This document shows, one piece after another, positions 9,509 through 17,394 of a DNA stretch of 54,294 nt. The stretch is from Ruminococcaceae bacterium UBA3710 (lineage in GTDB: Bacteria; Bacillota; Clostridia; Oscillospirales; Acutalibacteraceae), in assembly GCA_002371985.1 (NCBI GenBank), contig DFHZ01000026.1, positions 1-54,294 on the forward strand. Direction: 5' to 3'. Made by a program: the position numbers and the translations under genes. The notes beneath the pieces are model-generated. The model ran no database searches and was not told the DNA's origin. It saw only the letters and a program-made list of their open reading frames with translations. The stretch's first letter is position 1; each line of letters starts with the position of its first letter.

Positions 9509-10744
9509 TTACGCATTGATCAGTTTTTGAATTTCCCTCAAATATCTTGACACGCATATCTGCTTTGACAAATTGTTTTTTACATAATCCCGTGAGTTGC
9601 ATTCGGTTTTTATGTTTAAAGACCATTCGTTATATTTTTTTTCAATTTCTTTTGCAAGAAGTTTTTTGTTTTCAGGCTCAACACATGTTCCGCCACCGGA
9701 TTTTTCTAAAACCCCCGATAAAGCACTATCCGTATCAAAAGATGCTACAATCGGAGTGTTACAAGCCATAATGCTCCATGTTTTGCTTGGCAACCCTGTT
9801 TTCCCTACACCTTTTTTGCCTGTTATCAGTGCCAAATCGCCTAAACTGTAAACTTCAGAAATTCTATCAGGTGGCATAAGCCCTCTGATTACAATATTGT
9901 TTATATTTTCCTGTTTTACCCGTTCCTTTATTCTCTCAAACTCAGAACCGCTTCCAAAAAGCAAAAACAATATGTTTTTGCTTGAAAAATCTTTCGCAAC
10001 ATCCAATATTATGTCTACATTCTGAGATTCTCCCATATTTCCGGCATAGACAACGATAAACGAATCGGGCAAAACTCCGAGTTCGCTTATAAGTTTATTT
10101 TCGCTTTTTAAAACAGGGCGAATTTTTTGAGTATCAACCCAATTAGGTATTATTTCTAATTTTTTCTCCGAAACTCCTTTTGCCAAAAGATTATTTTTCA
10201 TTGAATTTGATATGGTAATAATTTTATCCGCTTTTAAGTATGTACGGTTTTCGATAAATCTGCCGATTTTCCAAAGGACAGAGCCTTCCTTTGTAAGACC
10301 TGTAGAAACGAGTGAATCGGGGAAGACATCCTGCAAAGAGTAAAGAAAAGGTATGTTTTTCTTTTTTGCGACTATGCCGGAAATATAACCTTGCGTTGGG
10401 GGAGTGCTGTTGGAAAATATCAGGTCGGCATTGCTTTTTTTGGCAAAATGAATTGTGCGAAAATTACACCAAAAATATCTGATTGCTCTTAAAATTACCG
10501 ATTTGCCCTCTTGCGGAGCGGAAAATCTCAATATTTCCAAGTTACCGCCATTTTTAATTTCTTTTTTTATCTTTTTATATTCTTTTGCGGTTTTAGCCGT
10601 TATTCCTCTTGTTGGTGTAGGGCATATAACCTTAACTTTATAGCCTTTTTCGATTATTCCCTCTATTAAATCTTTTTCCAGGTGGGAAAAAGCAATAATT
10701 TCAGGTTCGTAATATGCATCAAGTATCAAGACTGTTTTTTGCAT
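9509..10744 (-). CDS. Glycosyltransferase family 4 (WbuB-like)
   Basis: This 411-aa GT-B enzyme has an N-terminal acceptor half with YFWCNFRTIHFAKKSNADLI and LYSLQDVFPDSLVSTGLT near residues 95-155, typical of WbuB-like enzymes. A donor half follows from about 225 (FIVVYAGNMGESQNVDIIL), with LPSKTWSIMACNTPIVAS near 325. It belongs to the eps operon, 18 bp from the next transferase. WbuB-type enzymes often add the second sugar after the initiating transferase, and this position close to the PglC-like gene fits that role by inference. Confidence 0.83.
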   Translation of the reverse strand: MQKTVLILDAYYEPEIIAFSHLEKDLIEGIIEKGYKVKVICPTPTRGITAKTAKEYKKIKKEIKNGGNLEILRFSAPQEGKSVILRAIRYFWCNFRTIHFAKKSNADLIFSNSTPPTQGYISGIVAKKKNIPFLYSLQDVFPDSLVSTGLTKEGSVLWKIGRFIENRTYLKADKIITISNSMKNNLLAKGVSEKKLEIIPNWVDTQKIRPVLKSENKLISELGVLPDSFIVVYAGNMGESQNVDIILDVAKDFSSKNILFLLFGSGSEFERIKERVKQENINNIVIRGLMPPDRISEVYSLGDLALITGKKGVGKTGLPSKTWSIMACNTPIVASFDTDSALSGVLEKSGGGTCVEPENKKLLAKEIEKKYNEWSLNIKTECNSRDYVKNNLSKQICVSRYLREIQKLINA

Positions 10745-10764
10745 TCATTTCCAACATCTTTCTT

Positions 10765-11427
10765 TTATATTCCGGAAAACCTATACTCGTTCATAAGTCT
10801 TCCTTCACGAGTTGTAAACTGTCTATGTAATACGAAATTGTTTTTTTGATAAAATTTGTTTGCCGCTTCATTATTCTCGGCATCGGTTTCAAGGGTTATA
10901 TAATCATATTTGTTAAAGTCTACTGATTTTTTAAGATAATCTATCATAGCACTGCCTATACCGTTTGTTTTTTCGTCAGGCAAAACTCCGATAGAAGACA
11001 ACTCAACATAAGGCTCGTCCCTTTTTGACTCGGAAGGTTTTAAAAATGCACCCAATATATGCATAAATGCTTTCGGTCGCCTCAAAAAAGCCAGAAAAGC
11101 AAACCACCCGAACGCAATCAACCTTTTTCTTATCATATATTTATAAAGTTCGCTCAAATTCGCCGAATAGGCTAAAAAACCTACGGTTTTGCCGTCGTCT
11201 TCGGCAATCAAAAGTCCGGAGTTTTTATCCTCTGTAAAAGAATGGTACATCTGATACAAAAAACCTTTTCCCATAAAAGTCAAGAAAAAACCTTTGAATG
11301 TTTCATTATGTATTTCAACTACATTCTTTAAAGTATCAATTTCTTCCGGTCCTGTTTCTCTGACCGTTATAACTTTGGTAGAGGTGTTGCTTTCGGTATT
11401 TGATACTTTTGAATATGTTTGAGCCAT
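10765..11427 (-). CDS. GNAT family N-acetyltransferase
   Basis: This 220-aa acetyl-CoA-dependent acyltransferase carries the GNAT core in the C-terminal half: VELSSIGVLPDEKTNGIGSA (residues about 141-160) holds the acetyl-CoA pyrophosphate loop, followed by YITLETDAENNEAANKFYQK. The N-terminal 20 residues are Ser/Thr-rich and unconserved. Its ATG overlaps the upstream stop (TAATG), so it is coupled to the sugar transferase gene. Next to an aminotransferase and an initiating transferase, it probably N-acetylates a 4-amino sugar, as WecD or PseH do. That role is inference. Confidence 0.85.
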   Translation of the reverse strand: MAQTYSKVSNTESNTSTKVITVRETGPEEIDTLKNVVEIHNETFKGFFLTFMGKGFLYQMYHSFTEDKNSGLLIAEDDGKTVGFLAYSANLSELYKYMIRKRLIAFGWFAFLAFLRRPKAFMHILGAFLKPSESKRDEPYVELSSIGVLPDEKTNGIGSAMIDYLKKSVDFNKYDYITLETDAENNEAANKFYQKNNFVLHRQFTTREGRLMNEYRFSGI

Positions 11428-12125
11428 TACTTATATTCCTTTCCGAGTACGGCAAATACTGTTCTTAATAATGTCAACATTTCTCTTAGAAAAGAAAATC
11501 GTTCAATAGAATTTAAATTCCATACCATTTTAGCCGGTAAAATATTTTCTATATACACTTTATCAACATCGTCTGCTTCGCTCAAAAAAGCATATTCGTT
11601 TTTATAGCGAATGGATGCCTCGCTTGTAATTCCGGCAGGTAATAAAAGGGTCGCCATAAATTCAGGTTTGTATTGCTCGACATATTTAACTACTTCGGGT
11701 CTTGTGCCGACAAAGGACATATTTCCGGACAAAACATCAAGTAATTGCGGTAATTCGTCAAGCCTGAAACGGCGGAGTTGTTTTCCGATTTTTGTAACTC
11801 TTGCGTCATTTTTTACGGTAACAGCAGAGCCAATCTTTTCCGCATTTACAACCATTGTTCTGAATTTATGTATTTTGAAAACTTTTCCGTTGGCGGTAAC
11901 TCTGTCTTGCAGATAAAAAGCCGGTCCTTTAGAATCAATCTTAATCGTTATAGCAATGATTATCATCGGTATCGCCAAAATAATCAATAAAATCAGCGAC
12001 GCAAAAAAGTCAAATGCTCGTTTTATCCACAACGAAAGTCTTCTTTTTTGTAAAATATCGTAATATGGCTTAACTTCGTCTGTTCTCATATTTGTAGGGA
12101 GATCTTCCCATTTTTTTAATGCCAT
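11427..12125 (-). CDS. Undecaprenyl-phosphate sugar phosphotransferase (PglC/WbaP type)
   Basis: This 232-aa monotopic membrane enzyme moves a sugar-1-phosphate from UDP-sugar to undecaprenyl phosphate, the first step of polymer assembly. A hydrophobic helix (FDFFASLILLIILAIPMIII) spans about residues 39-58. FKIHKFRTM and LRRFRLDELPQLLDVLSGNM hold the catalytic Asp-Glu (LDELPQ), and FVGTRPE follows. The size fits the small one-TM bacterial sugar transferases rather than full-length WbaP. It is the second gene of the operon, after the aminotransferase, which suggests the first sugar is an amino sugar. Confidence 0.92.
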   Translation of the reverse strand: MALKKWEDLPTNMRTDEVKPYYDILQKRRLSLWIKRAFDFFASLILLIILAIPMIIIAITIKIDSKGPAFYLQDRVTANGKVFKIHKFRTMVVNAEKIGSAVTVKNDARVTKIGKQLRRFRLDELPQLLDVLSGNMSFVGTRPEVVKYVEQYKPEFMATLLLPAGITSEASIRYKNEYAFLSEADDVDKVYIENILPAKMVWNLNSIERFSFLREMLTLLRTVFAVLGKEYK

Positions 12126-12150
12126 TTTTTAGCCCCTGCCGTGTATTATT

Positions 12151-13428
12151 TTAATTACAGTTATCAAGATATTCCCTTGTAATTTCGCAGTAATTCTTTA
12201 TAATATACTCTACATCTTCGTCGCTTAATTTTGTATGCAGAGGTAATGTTATGCTATTAACATATTTTGAATATGCTACGGGGTACTCTGATATATTAAA
12301 GCCTAATTTCTTGTATGCCGTGTGCATGGGAAGAGGTTTATAGTGAACATTGGTTGCTATTCCACGCTCTGCCATTTTCGTTATTATTTCATTTGCCTGT
12401 TCTCTGTTTATGCCAGGAATTCTTGTAATATACAAATGCCCAGAACTTGTTATATTTTCGCTGTAATGCTTAAGAACTTCTATGCCAAGCGGTTTGAATG
12501 CTTTATCGTACTGCTCTATTATTTGCTTTCTTCTTTTCAGCATTTCGGGGTATCTTTCAAGTTGTGCAAGACCCATAGCAGCCATAATATCGGTCATATT
12601 ACATTTGTACCATGTTCCGACAATATCGTATTCCCATGCCCCGATTTTGTTTTTGGAAAAAGCATCCTTTGACTGTCCGTGCAAAGAATAGAGTTGAAGT
12701 TTATGATAAATTTCTTCGTCGTCGATACCGTCTATATGATTCCAAAGTATCGCTCCGCCTTCGGCAGTAGTAAAATTCTTAACGGCATGGAAAGAATAGT
12801 TTGAAAAGTCGGCAACAGAGCCTATCATTGTTCCCTTGTAACAAGCACCGAACGCATGGGCACAGTCTGCAACAACGGCAACTCTGCCCATTGCCTTCTG
12901 AATATCGTTATCGGGTTTGAAAACAGATTTTTTCTTTTCTACTATTGAAAAAATCTTATCATAATCACACGGAATACCGCATAAATCAACCGGTATTATC
13001 GCCTTTGTTCGTTCGTTGATTGCATTTTCTAATTTCTCGTAATCAATCTGCAACGATCCGGCTTCGTCAGAGCAATCAACAAGGACTGTTTTTGCTCCTA
13101 TATGTGAAATAACCGATGCCGACGAAGTATATGTATATGCACAAGTAATAACCTCATCATCTTTACTTCCGCCATCTTGCGGTCCGATTCCGAGAACACG
13201 AAGCGACAGTTCAAGTGCAGCAGTGGCAGAATTCAGGCAAACACAACGGGGAGAGCCCTCGCCTTTGTAGCCTTGAACCCACTCGGAAATCTTTTTTTCG
13301 AGAAGTTTGGTTTTAGGACCTGTTGTAATCCAGCCGGAACGCAATACTTCGGACACATATTTTATTTCGAGTTCAGAAATATCCGGCGGACTAAATGCTA
13401 TTTCTCGTTTTTCAAATACATCTTTCAT
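12151..13428 (-). CDS. DegT/DnrJ/EryC1/StrS-family sugar aminotransferase
   Basis: This 425-aa PLP-dependent enzyme aminates keto-sugars on nucleotide carriers. The N-terminal SGWITTGPKTKLLEKK and VCLNSATAALELSLRVLGIG are family signatures. VADCAHAFGACYKG holds the PLP-ring Asp, and SFHAVKNFTTAEGGAI carries the PLP-binding Lys (HAVKN). The length is slightly above the 370-400 usual. It is the promoter-proximal gene of the eps operon with GGGGAATTCTA before its ATG. No nucleotide-sugar 4,6-dehydratase, its usual partner, occurs in the window. Confidence 0.92.
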   Translation of the reverse strand: MKDVFEKREIAFSPPDISELEIKYVSEVLRSGWITTGPKTKLLEKKISEWVQGYKGEGSPRCVCLNSATAALELSLRVLGIGPQDGGSKDDEVITCAYTYTSSASVISHIGAKTVLVDCSDEAGSLQIDYEKLENAINERTKAIIPVDLCGIPCDYDKIFSIVEKKKSVFKPDNDIQKAMGRVAVVADCAHAFGACYKGTMIGSVADFSNYSFHAVKNFTTAEGGAILWNHIDGIDDEEIYHKLQLYSLHGQSKDAFSKNKIGAWEYDIVGTWYKCNMTDIMAAMGLAQLERYPEMLKRRKQIIEQYDKAFKPLGIEVLKHYSENITSSGHLYITRIPGINREQANEIITKMAERGIATNVHYKPLPMHTAYKKLGFNISEYPVAYSKYVNSITLPLHTKLSDEDVEYIIKNYCEITREYLDNCN

Positions 13429-13464
13429 TAGAATTCCCCAAACACAAAATCGAATTTTCTCTGC

Positions 13465-13519
13465 CTTGGTCTTTTTTTCTTTTGCCTTTTACATTTTTTC
13501 CTTGCTTTTTAAAACCAAG
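13465..13519 (-). other. Structured 5' leader of the eps operon
   Basis: The predicted leader from about 13558 to 13429 is about 130 nt long and purine-rich. It contains a 9-bp pairing between CTTGGTTTT and AAGACCAAG (13511-13519 with 13465-13473). Long operons of this kind in Firmicutes often carry antitermination leaders (EAR, LoaP). I cannot match this leader to either. Confidence 0.35.
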
Positions 13520-13565
13520 AAAATCAAAAAGGGCGCAGACAACCCCACAATATAGAATTTTAAAT

Positions 13566-13594
13566 ATTATACAATAAAATAAATAAAATATCAA
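13566..13594 (-). promoter_or_regulatory. Sigma-A promoter of the eps operon
   Basis: On the minus strand TTGATA (13589-13594) and TATAAT (13566-13571) are separated by exactly 17 bp. A transcript starting near 13558 would have a leader of about 130 nt before the aminotransferase gene. No other strong promoter was seen within the 12-gene operon. Confidence 0.8.
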
Positions 13595-13704
13595 GTAAAA
13601 ACGGTAATTATGCCTGTTTTTCTAAACATTGACATTTTTATTGTAAGTTCGACCGATTTTTCCAAATATAACAGTTTTTGCGATGATAAATATGCAAATT
13701 TTGG

Positions 13705-13733
13705 TTTACTTTTTTTGAGTTTTGTAATATTAT
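13705..13733 (+). promoter_or_regulatory. Promoter of sstT
   Basis: TTTACT (13705-13710) and TATTAT (13728-13733) are spaced 17 bp apart, about 50 bp before the sstT start. The match is moderate. Confidence 0.5.
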
Positions 13734-13785
13734 ACTTATATTGCATAATCGTATTTCATTAAAAATTTTGTTTAAGGAGTTTGAA

Positions 13786-15042
13786 ATGTTTAAAAAAGCA
13801 ATTAACAAATGGAACAGCATCGGGCTCATTTTCCGCATTTTAGGCGGAATTGTTTTGGCGGTGCTTCTGTACTTAATTTTTGATTTAGGTTTTAATCACA
13901 CAATTTCTTGGCTTGTAATTTTCGGTGATTTATTTGTCGGTGCCTTAAAAGCGATTGCACCGTTGCTTGTATTCACCTTGATTATGAGTTCTCTTGCAAA
14001 CGCCAAAGGAAATATCGGGCGTCGTTTTTCGCTTGTCATTGTACTTTATATTCTGACAACCTTACTTGCGTCGCTTATTGCCGTAAGTGCAAGTTTCTTG
14101 TTCCCGATTACCGTAAAACTAACATCGGTTGCCGGAGCAGACGGATATTCGCCGGTCGGCAGTATAGGCGAAGTGCTTAAATCTCTTCTTCAAAAGACGG
14201 TTGCAAACCCTGTAGAGGCTATTTCTCAAGGCAATTATATAGGCATTCTGTTTTGGGCTGCTTCTCTCGGTACGGCATTTAAACTTTTCGGTTCAGATGC
14301 TTCAAAATCATTTTTGGAAGATGCTTCAAATGCCGTTTCTGCCGTAGTTCGCGGCATAATATCATTCGCACCGTTCGGTGTATTGGGTCTTTTGTATTCC
14401 ACCCTTTCTACTACCGGATTTGATATTTTCACAGATTACGGTCGCCTTGTTTTAATGATTGTCGGCTGTATGGCAGTCTCGGCACTCATAATAAACCCGT
14501 TAGTTGCCGGAATAATGTTAAAAGCAAATCCATACCCGCTTTTGTTTAAGTGCATTAAAGAAAGTGCAATAACCGCTTTCTTTACCCGCTCTTCTGCGGC
14601 TAATATACCTGTAAATATGTCGCTTTGCAAAAAACTGAATTTAGACCCCGACTTTTACTCGGTTTCAATTCCGCTGGGTGCTACGATAAATATGGACGGA
14701 GCGGCGATAACAATTGCCGTTATGTCGCTTTGTGCCGCTAAATCTTTGGGCATTGAGGTTGACTTTGCAACCGCCCTGCTTTTATGCGTTGTTTCAACCC
14801 TCGGTGCTTGCGGTGCGTCGGGTATAGCAGGTGGGTCGCTGTTGCTTATTCCTCTTGCTTGTTCTTTGCTCGGCATACAAAACGATGTCGCTATGCAAAT
14901 GGTAACTATCGGCTTTATAATCGGTGTTATTCAAGACTCGGTTGAAACCGCACTTAACTCTTCGGGCGATGTTTTCTTCACCGCAACCGCCGAATTTTAC
15001 GAGTGGAAAAAGCAAGGAAAATCTATTTCTTTGCCGAAATAA
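13786..15042 (+). CDS. sstT: Serine/threonine:sodium symporter SstT
   Basis: This 418-aa dicarboxylate/amino-acid:cation symporter imports serine and threonine with Na+. It has the long hydrophobic profile of the family. The re-entrant hairpin region carries AFFTRSSAANIPVNM (serine-rich HP1), followed by PLGATINMDGAA in TM7 and the HP2 region GACGASGIAGGSLLL. All are typical of SstT. AAGGAG lies 7 nt before the ATG at 13786; the longer reading from 13741 has no ribosome binding site. It is a single-gene unit with its own promoter and terminator. Confidence 0.93.
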   Translation: MFKKAINKWNSIGLIFRILGGIVLAVLLYLIFDLGFNHTISWLVIFGDLFVGALKAIAPLLVFTLIMSSLANAKGNIGRRFSLVIVLYILTTLLASLIAVSASFLFPITVKLTSVAGADGYSPVGSIGEVLKSLLQKTVANPVEAISQGNYIGILFWAASLGTAFKLFGSDASKSFLEDASNAVSAVVRGIISFAPFGVLGLLYSTLSTTGFDIFTDYGRLVLMIVGCMAVSALIINPLVAGIMLKANPYPLLFKCIKESAITAFFTRSSAANIPVNMSLCKKLNLDPDFYSVSIPLGATINMDGAAITIAVMSLCAAKSLGIEVDFATALLLCVVSTLGACGASGIAGGSLLLIPLACSLLGIQNDVAMQMVTIGFIIGVIQDSVETALNSSGDVFFTATAEFYEWKKQGKSISLPK

Positions 15043-15061
15043 AATTGAATAAGACAAAAGG

Positions 15062-15089
15062 AAAAAGCACTCGTGTGAGTGCTTTTTTT
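15062..15089. terminator. Bidirectional terminator after sstT
   Basis: AAAAAGCACTC (15062-15072) pairs with GAGTGCTTTTT (15077-15087) across a 4-nt loop, with T-runs on both strands. It separates the convergent sstT and SLOG-like genes. Confidence 0.85.
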
Positions 15090-15104
15090 ATATCTTATAA
15101 CTTT

Positions 15105-15557
15105 TTAAAATCGTATTTTCGCAATGTTTATAATTCTTTTTCCCTGCTTTTCTGCCTTTTCGACCATTTGTCCTGCCCCTCCTAAATGGTGATAGGCATA
15201 ACAAACAACTATGTCGGACTGTTTTAGCATCCATTCGTTTCGCCATACTATTCCAAATCTTCTCGGGACTTTTTCAAGACCGTTAGGAAAAACGGTTTCT
15301 TCAGGCTCAACAAAACAAAAATTATCGGTACTTTTAGGCATATAGGCGAGTACAACCCTATAATCTATATGCGAAAACTCTTCTTTCATTTCACGAAGAA
15401 CTTTAATAACCATATAATCAAAATGTCCGTGATTGCCGACATAAAAACGGCTGACATTTTCGTTTTCTATTAAAGAGCGAATTTGCTGACGAAGATTATC
15501 CATTATTTCTTCTTTTGCATCGTGATGCCCGAAAAAGCAACAAACGGTTTCTTTCAA
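15105..15557 (-). CDS. SLOG/DUF1273-like small protein behind a structured leader
   Basis: This 150-aa protein begins with the Rossmann-type opening KETVCCFFGHHD (compare TCCFTGHRP in YpsA/DUF1273 relatives). It continues with FYVGNHGHFDYMV and ends in the segment VVCYAYHHLGGAGQMVEKA. These features place it near the SLOG nucleotide-binding superfamily, by recognition only. I choose TTG at 15557, preceded by GGGG at 8-11 nt. The longer reading (to 15689) would run through the terminator hairpin at 15572-15600 and the structured RNA, so it is rejected. No promoter lies between that terminator and the gene, so expression should depend on read-through. Function is unknown. Confidence 0.72.
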   Translation of the reverse strand: MKETVCCFFGHHDAKEEIMDNLRQQIRSLIENENVSRFYVGNHGHFDYMVIKVLREMKEEFSHIDYRVVLAYMPKSTDNFCFVEPEETVFPNGLEKVPRRFGIVWRNEWMLKQSDIVVCYAYHHLGGAGQMVEKAEKQGKRIINIAKIRF

Positions 15558-15571
15558 ATAATCACCCCAAT

Positions 15572-15600
15572 AAAAAAAGCACATCCCCGAAGGGATGTGC
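15572..15600 (-). terminator. Intrinsic terminator of structured RNA 1
   Basis: GCACATCCC pairs with GGGATGTGC (9 bp, UUCG loop) and is followed by seven Us on the minus strand. It ends 14 nt before the TTG start of the SLOG-like gene, the position expected of an attenuator. Confidence 0.9.
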
Positions 15601-15721
15601 CGAAAAAGCGTTCTCCTCGGTATGTGCGACCATAACCTATCCACTGCGTGAGATTTCAGAAAACGCCTTTTACCAAGGTATTTTCTCACGCAGATAAAAG
15701 AATATTAAGTTATGGTCGCAG
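15572..15721 (-). ncRNA. Structured RNA copy 1 (candidate attenuator leader or 6S-like RNA)
   Basis: A promoter (15726-15754) starts an RNA at about 15721. The closing stem is TGCGACCATAAC with GTTATGGTCGCA, and a second stem is CTGCGTGAGA with TCTCACGCAG. The apical hairpin is CCTT/AAGG flanked by GAAAA/TTTTC, and an asymmetric internal loop lies between the two stems. A tail and a UUCG terminator follow. The apical 3' arm (15659-15671) can instead pair with the tail (15603-15615). A second copy at 34959-35121 shares promoter geometry, closing stem, tail spacing and this alternative pairing. The family is not recognised. Confidence 0.75.
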
Positions 15722-15725
15722 GTTT

Positions 15726-15754
15726 ATTTTACCATAAGGAATAAATATTTGCAA
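15726..15754 (-). promoter_or_regulatory. Promoter of structured RNA 1
   Basis: TTGCAA (15749-15754), 17 bp, TAAAAT (15726-15731), then AAACCTGCGAC. It has the same layout as the promoter of RNA copy 2 (TTGCTA, 17 bp, TATAAT, AAACTTGCGAC). Confidence 0.8.
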
Positions 15755-15756
15755 TA

Positions 15757-15786
15757 ATAAAAAAACACACCCTTTTTAGGGTGTGT
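15757..15786 (-). terminator. Terminator of the greA-lysS unit
   Basis: ACACACCCT (15778-15786 on the minus strand) pairs with AGGGTGTGT (15765-15773) around a 4-nt loop, followed by seven Us on the minus strand. It lies just upstream of the RNA 1 promoter and insulates it from lysS transcription. Confidence 0.85.
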
Positions 15787-15803
15787 CAAAAAATAATATG
15801 TAG

Positions 15804-15825
15804 GGGACGATGCCCACATCGTCCC
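15804..15825. repeat. REP-like palindrome next to lysS
   Basis: GGGACGATG and CATCGTCCC form a perfect 9-bp inverted repeat with a CCCA loop, preceded by TAG and followed by GG. Similar short GC-rich palindromes are scattered in many Oscillospirales genomes. A related one lies at about 74-92. Confidence 0.5.
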
Positions 15826-15839
15826 GGTCAGGAGATTTT

Positions 15840-17333
15840 TTAATCTATCGGTTTCATCGTGGGGAAGAGGATAACATCTCGTATAGATTCATTTCCCGTA
15901 AGGAGCATTACAAGTCGGTCGATACCGATACCGCAACCGCCTGTTGGCGGCATACCGTATTTTAATGCGGTAACGAAATCGTCGTCAAGCATATTTGCTT
16001 CGTCGTCGCCGCATTCACGGAGCATTAACTGATGTTTAAATCTTTCAAGTTGGTCGATAGGGTCATTAAGTTCGGAATAGGCATTTCCGTATTCCGTTCC
16101 CATAATGAACAACTCAAATCTTTCGGTCAGATACGGTTTATCGGGTTTTCTCTTGGTAAGCGGAGAAACCTCAACCGGATAGTCCATAATGAATGTCGGT
16201 TGTTCGAGTGTTTCTTCGACAAATGCGTCAAAGAAACTTACCAAAATATCGCCCCATGTTTCTTTTCCGTTTTCAATTTCGATATGTTTTTCCTTTGCGA
16301 GAGCAATAGCCTTTTCGTTATCCTCTGCAAAACTTTCAAAATCTATGCCGGTAACATCTAAAACCGCTTGTGCCATAGTCTTTCTTGCAAAAGGCTTTTC
16401 AAGGTCTATATCGACACCCTTGAATGATACCTTATAGGAATCATTTGCGGCAAGAGCGGCATTTCTTATTATTGCTTCCGTTCTGTCCATCATACCTTTA
16501 TAATCGGTATAAGCCTCATAAAATTCAATAGAGGTAAATTCGGGGTTATGTTTGGTATCCATTCCCTCATTACGGAAAATTCTGCCTATTTCGTAAACTC
16601 TATCCATTCCGCCGACGATAAGTCGTTTAAGGGGAAGTTCGGTAGCAATTCTCATATACATATCAATATCAAGAGAATTATGATGCGTTACAAAAGGTCT
16701 CGCCGTAGCACCACCGGCGATTGTATTAAGAACCGGTGTTTCAACCTCTAAATAGCCAACATCGTCAAGAGTTTTTCTGACTGATTTTATAATTTTACTG
16801 CGTTTTACAAATGTTTCCCTTACTTCGGGGTTTACGATAAGGTCAACATAGCGTTGGCGGTATCTTGTATCGGTATCTTTAAGACCGTGGAACTTTTCAG
16901 GCAACGGAATTAAAGATTTCGTTAAAAGTTCGATTTTTTCGGCGTGAACAGAGATTTCTCCTGTTTTAGTCTTGAAAACATAGCCTGTAACACCGATTAT
17001 ATCGCCTATATCCCATTTTTTAAACGAAGCATAATCTTCCTCGCCGACGCCGTCCCTTGAAACATAAAGTTGAATATCGCCGTCGCCGTCACGAAGACCG
17101 GCAAAACTTGCTTTTCCCATTATTCTACGGCTTATCATTCTTCCTGCAACAGAAACTGTTTTTTGGTCGAAAGAATCAAAATCGTCTTTTATTTCTTTAG
17201 CGGAATTGGTTACATCAAATTTTGTCTTAACAAAAGGGTCTTTTCCGCTTTCTTTAAGGGCAGACAATTTATCAAGTCTTACCTTTAAAAGTTCGTTCAA
17301 ATCCTGATTTTGCATATTTGTTACATCAGCCAT
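15840..17333 (-). CDS. lysS: Lysyl-tRNA synthetase, class II
   Basis: This 497-aa class II aminoacyl-tRNA synthetase charges tRNA-Lys. The N-terminal OB-fold anticodon domain covers about residues 60-160 ([21 protein letters not shown]). Motif 2 is seen in [18 protein letters not shown] near residue 260 and motif 3 in [15 protein letters not shown] near 470. [10 protein letters not shown] precedes the catalytic core. The length is typical. It lies downstream of greA, an order widely seen in Clostridia, with a hairpin between them that may reduce read-through. Confidence 0.97.
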   Translation of the reverse strand: MADVTNMQNQDLNELLKVRLDKLSALKESGKDPFVKTKFDVTNSAKEIKDDFDSFDQKTVSVAGRMISRRIMGKASFAGLRDGDGDIQLYVSRDGVGEEDYASFKKWDIGDIIGVTGYVFKTKTGEISVHAEKIELLTKSLIPLPEKFHGLKDTDTRYRQRYVDLIVNPEVRETFVKRSKIIKSVRKTLDDVGYLEVETPVLNTIAGGATARPFVTHHNSLDIDMYMRIATELPLKRLIVGGMDRVYEIGRIFRNEGMDTKHNPEFTSIEFYEAYTDYKGMMDRTEAIIRNAALAANDSYKVSFKGVDIDLEKPFARKTMAQAVLDVTGIDFESFAEDNEKAIALAKEKHIEIENGKETWGDILVSFFDAFVEETLEQPTFIMDYPVEVSPLTKRKPDKPYLTERFELFIMGTEYGNAYSELNDPIDQLERFKHQLMLRECGDDEANMLDDDFVTALKYGMPPTGGCGIGIDRLVMLLTGNESIRDVILFPTMKPID

Positions 17334-17362
17334 AGTTTTTTCACATCTTCTTTCCTTAATAA

Positions 17363-17388
17363 AAGGGCAGTTTTCAAAAACTGCCCTT
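17363..17388 (-). terminator. Hairpin between greA and lysS
   Basis: AAGGGCAGTTTT and AAAACTGCCCTT form a 12-bp stem with a 2-nt apex, followed on the minus strand by TTATT. The weak U-tract suggests partial termination, allowing some read-through into lysS. Confidence 0.65.
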
Positions 17389-17394
17389 CGAGAA

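Larger units (their letters stand above)
13429..13785. other. Divergent intergenic region between eps operon and sstT
   Basis: This gap of 357 bp holds the eps leader (13429-13558), the eps promoter (13566-13594) and the sstT promoter (13705-13733). The middle part (13600-13700) is AT-rich with no clear repeats. Small ORFs overlapping it lack ribosome binding sites. Confidence 0.7.

Noticed and set aside
13412..13594. 60-aa minus-strand frame in the eps leader
   Set aside because: Starts within the -35/-10 region of the promoter, so it would not be transcribed in full.
15572..15721. Structured RNA as T-box, tmRNA, SRP RNA or a known riboswitch
   Set aside because: No T-box AGGGTGG motif, no tmRNA tag frame, and no core motifs I know of for common riboswitches. 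A divergent 6S RNA remains possible.
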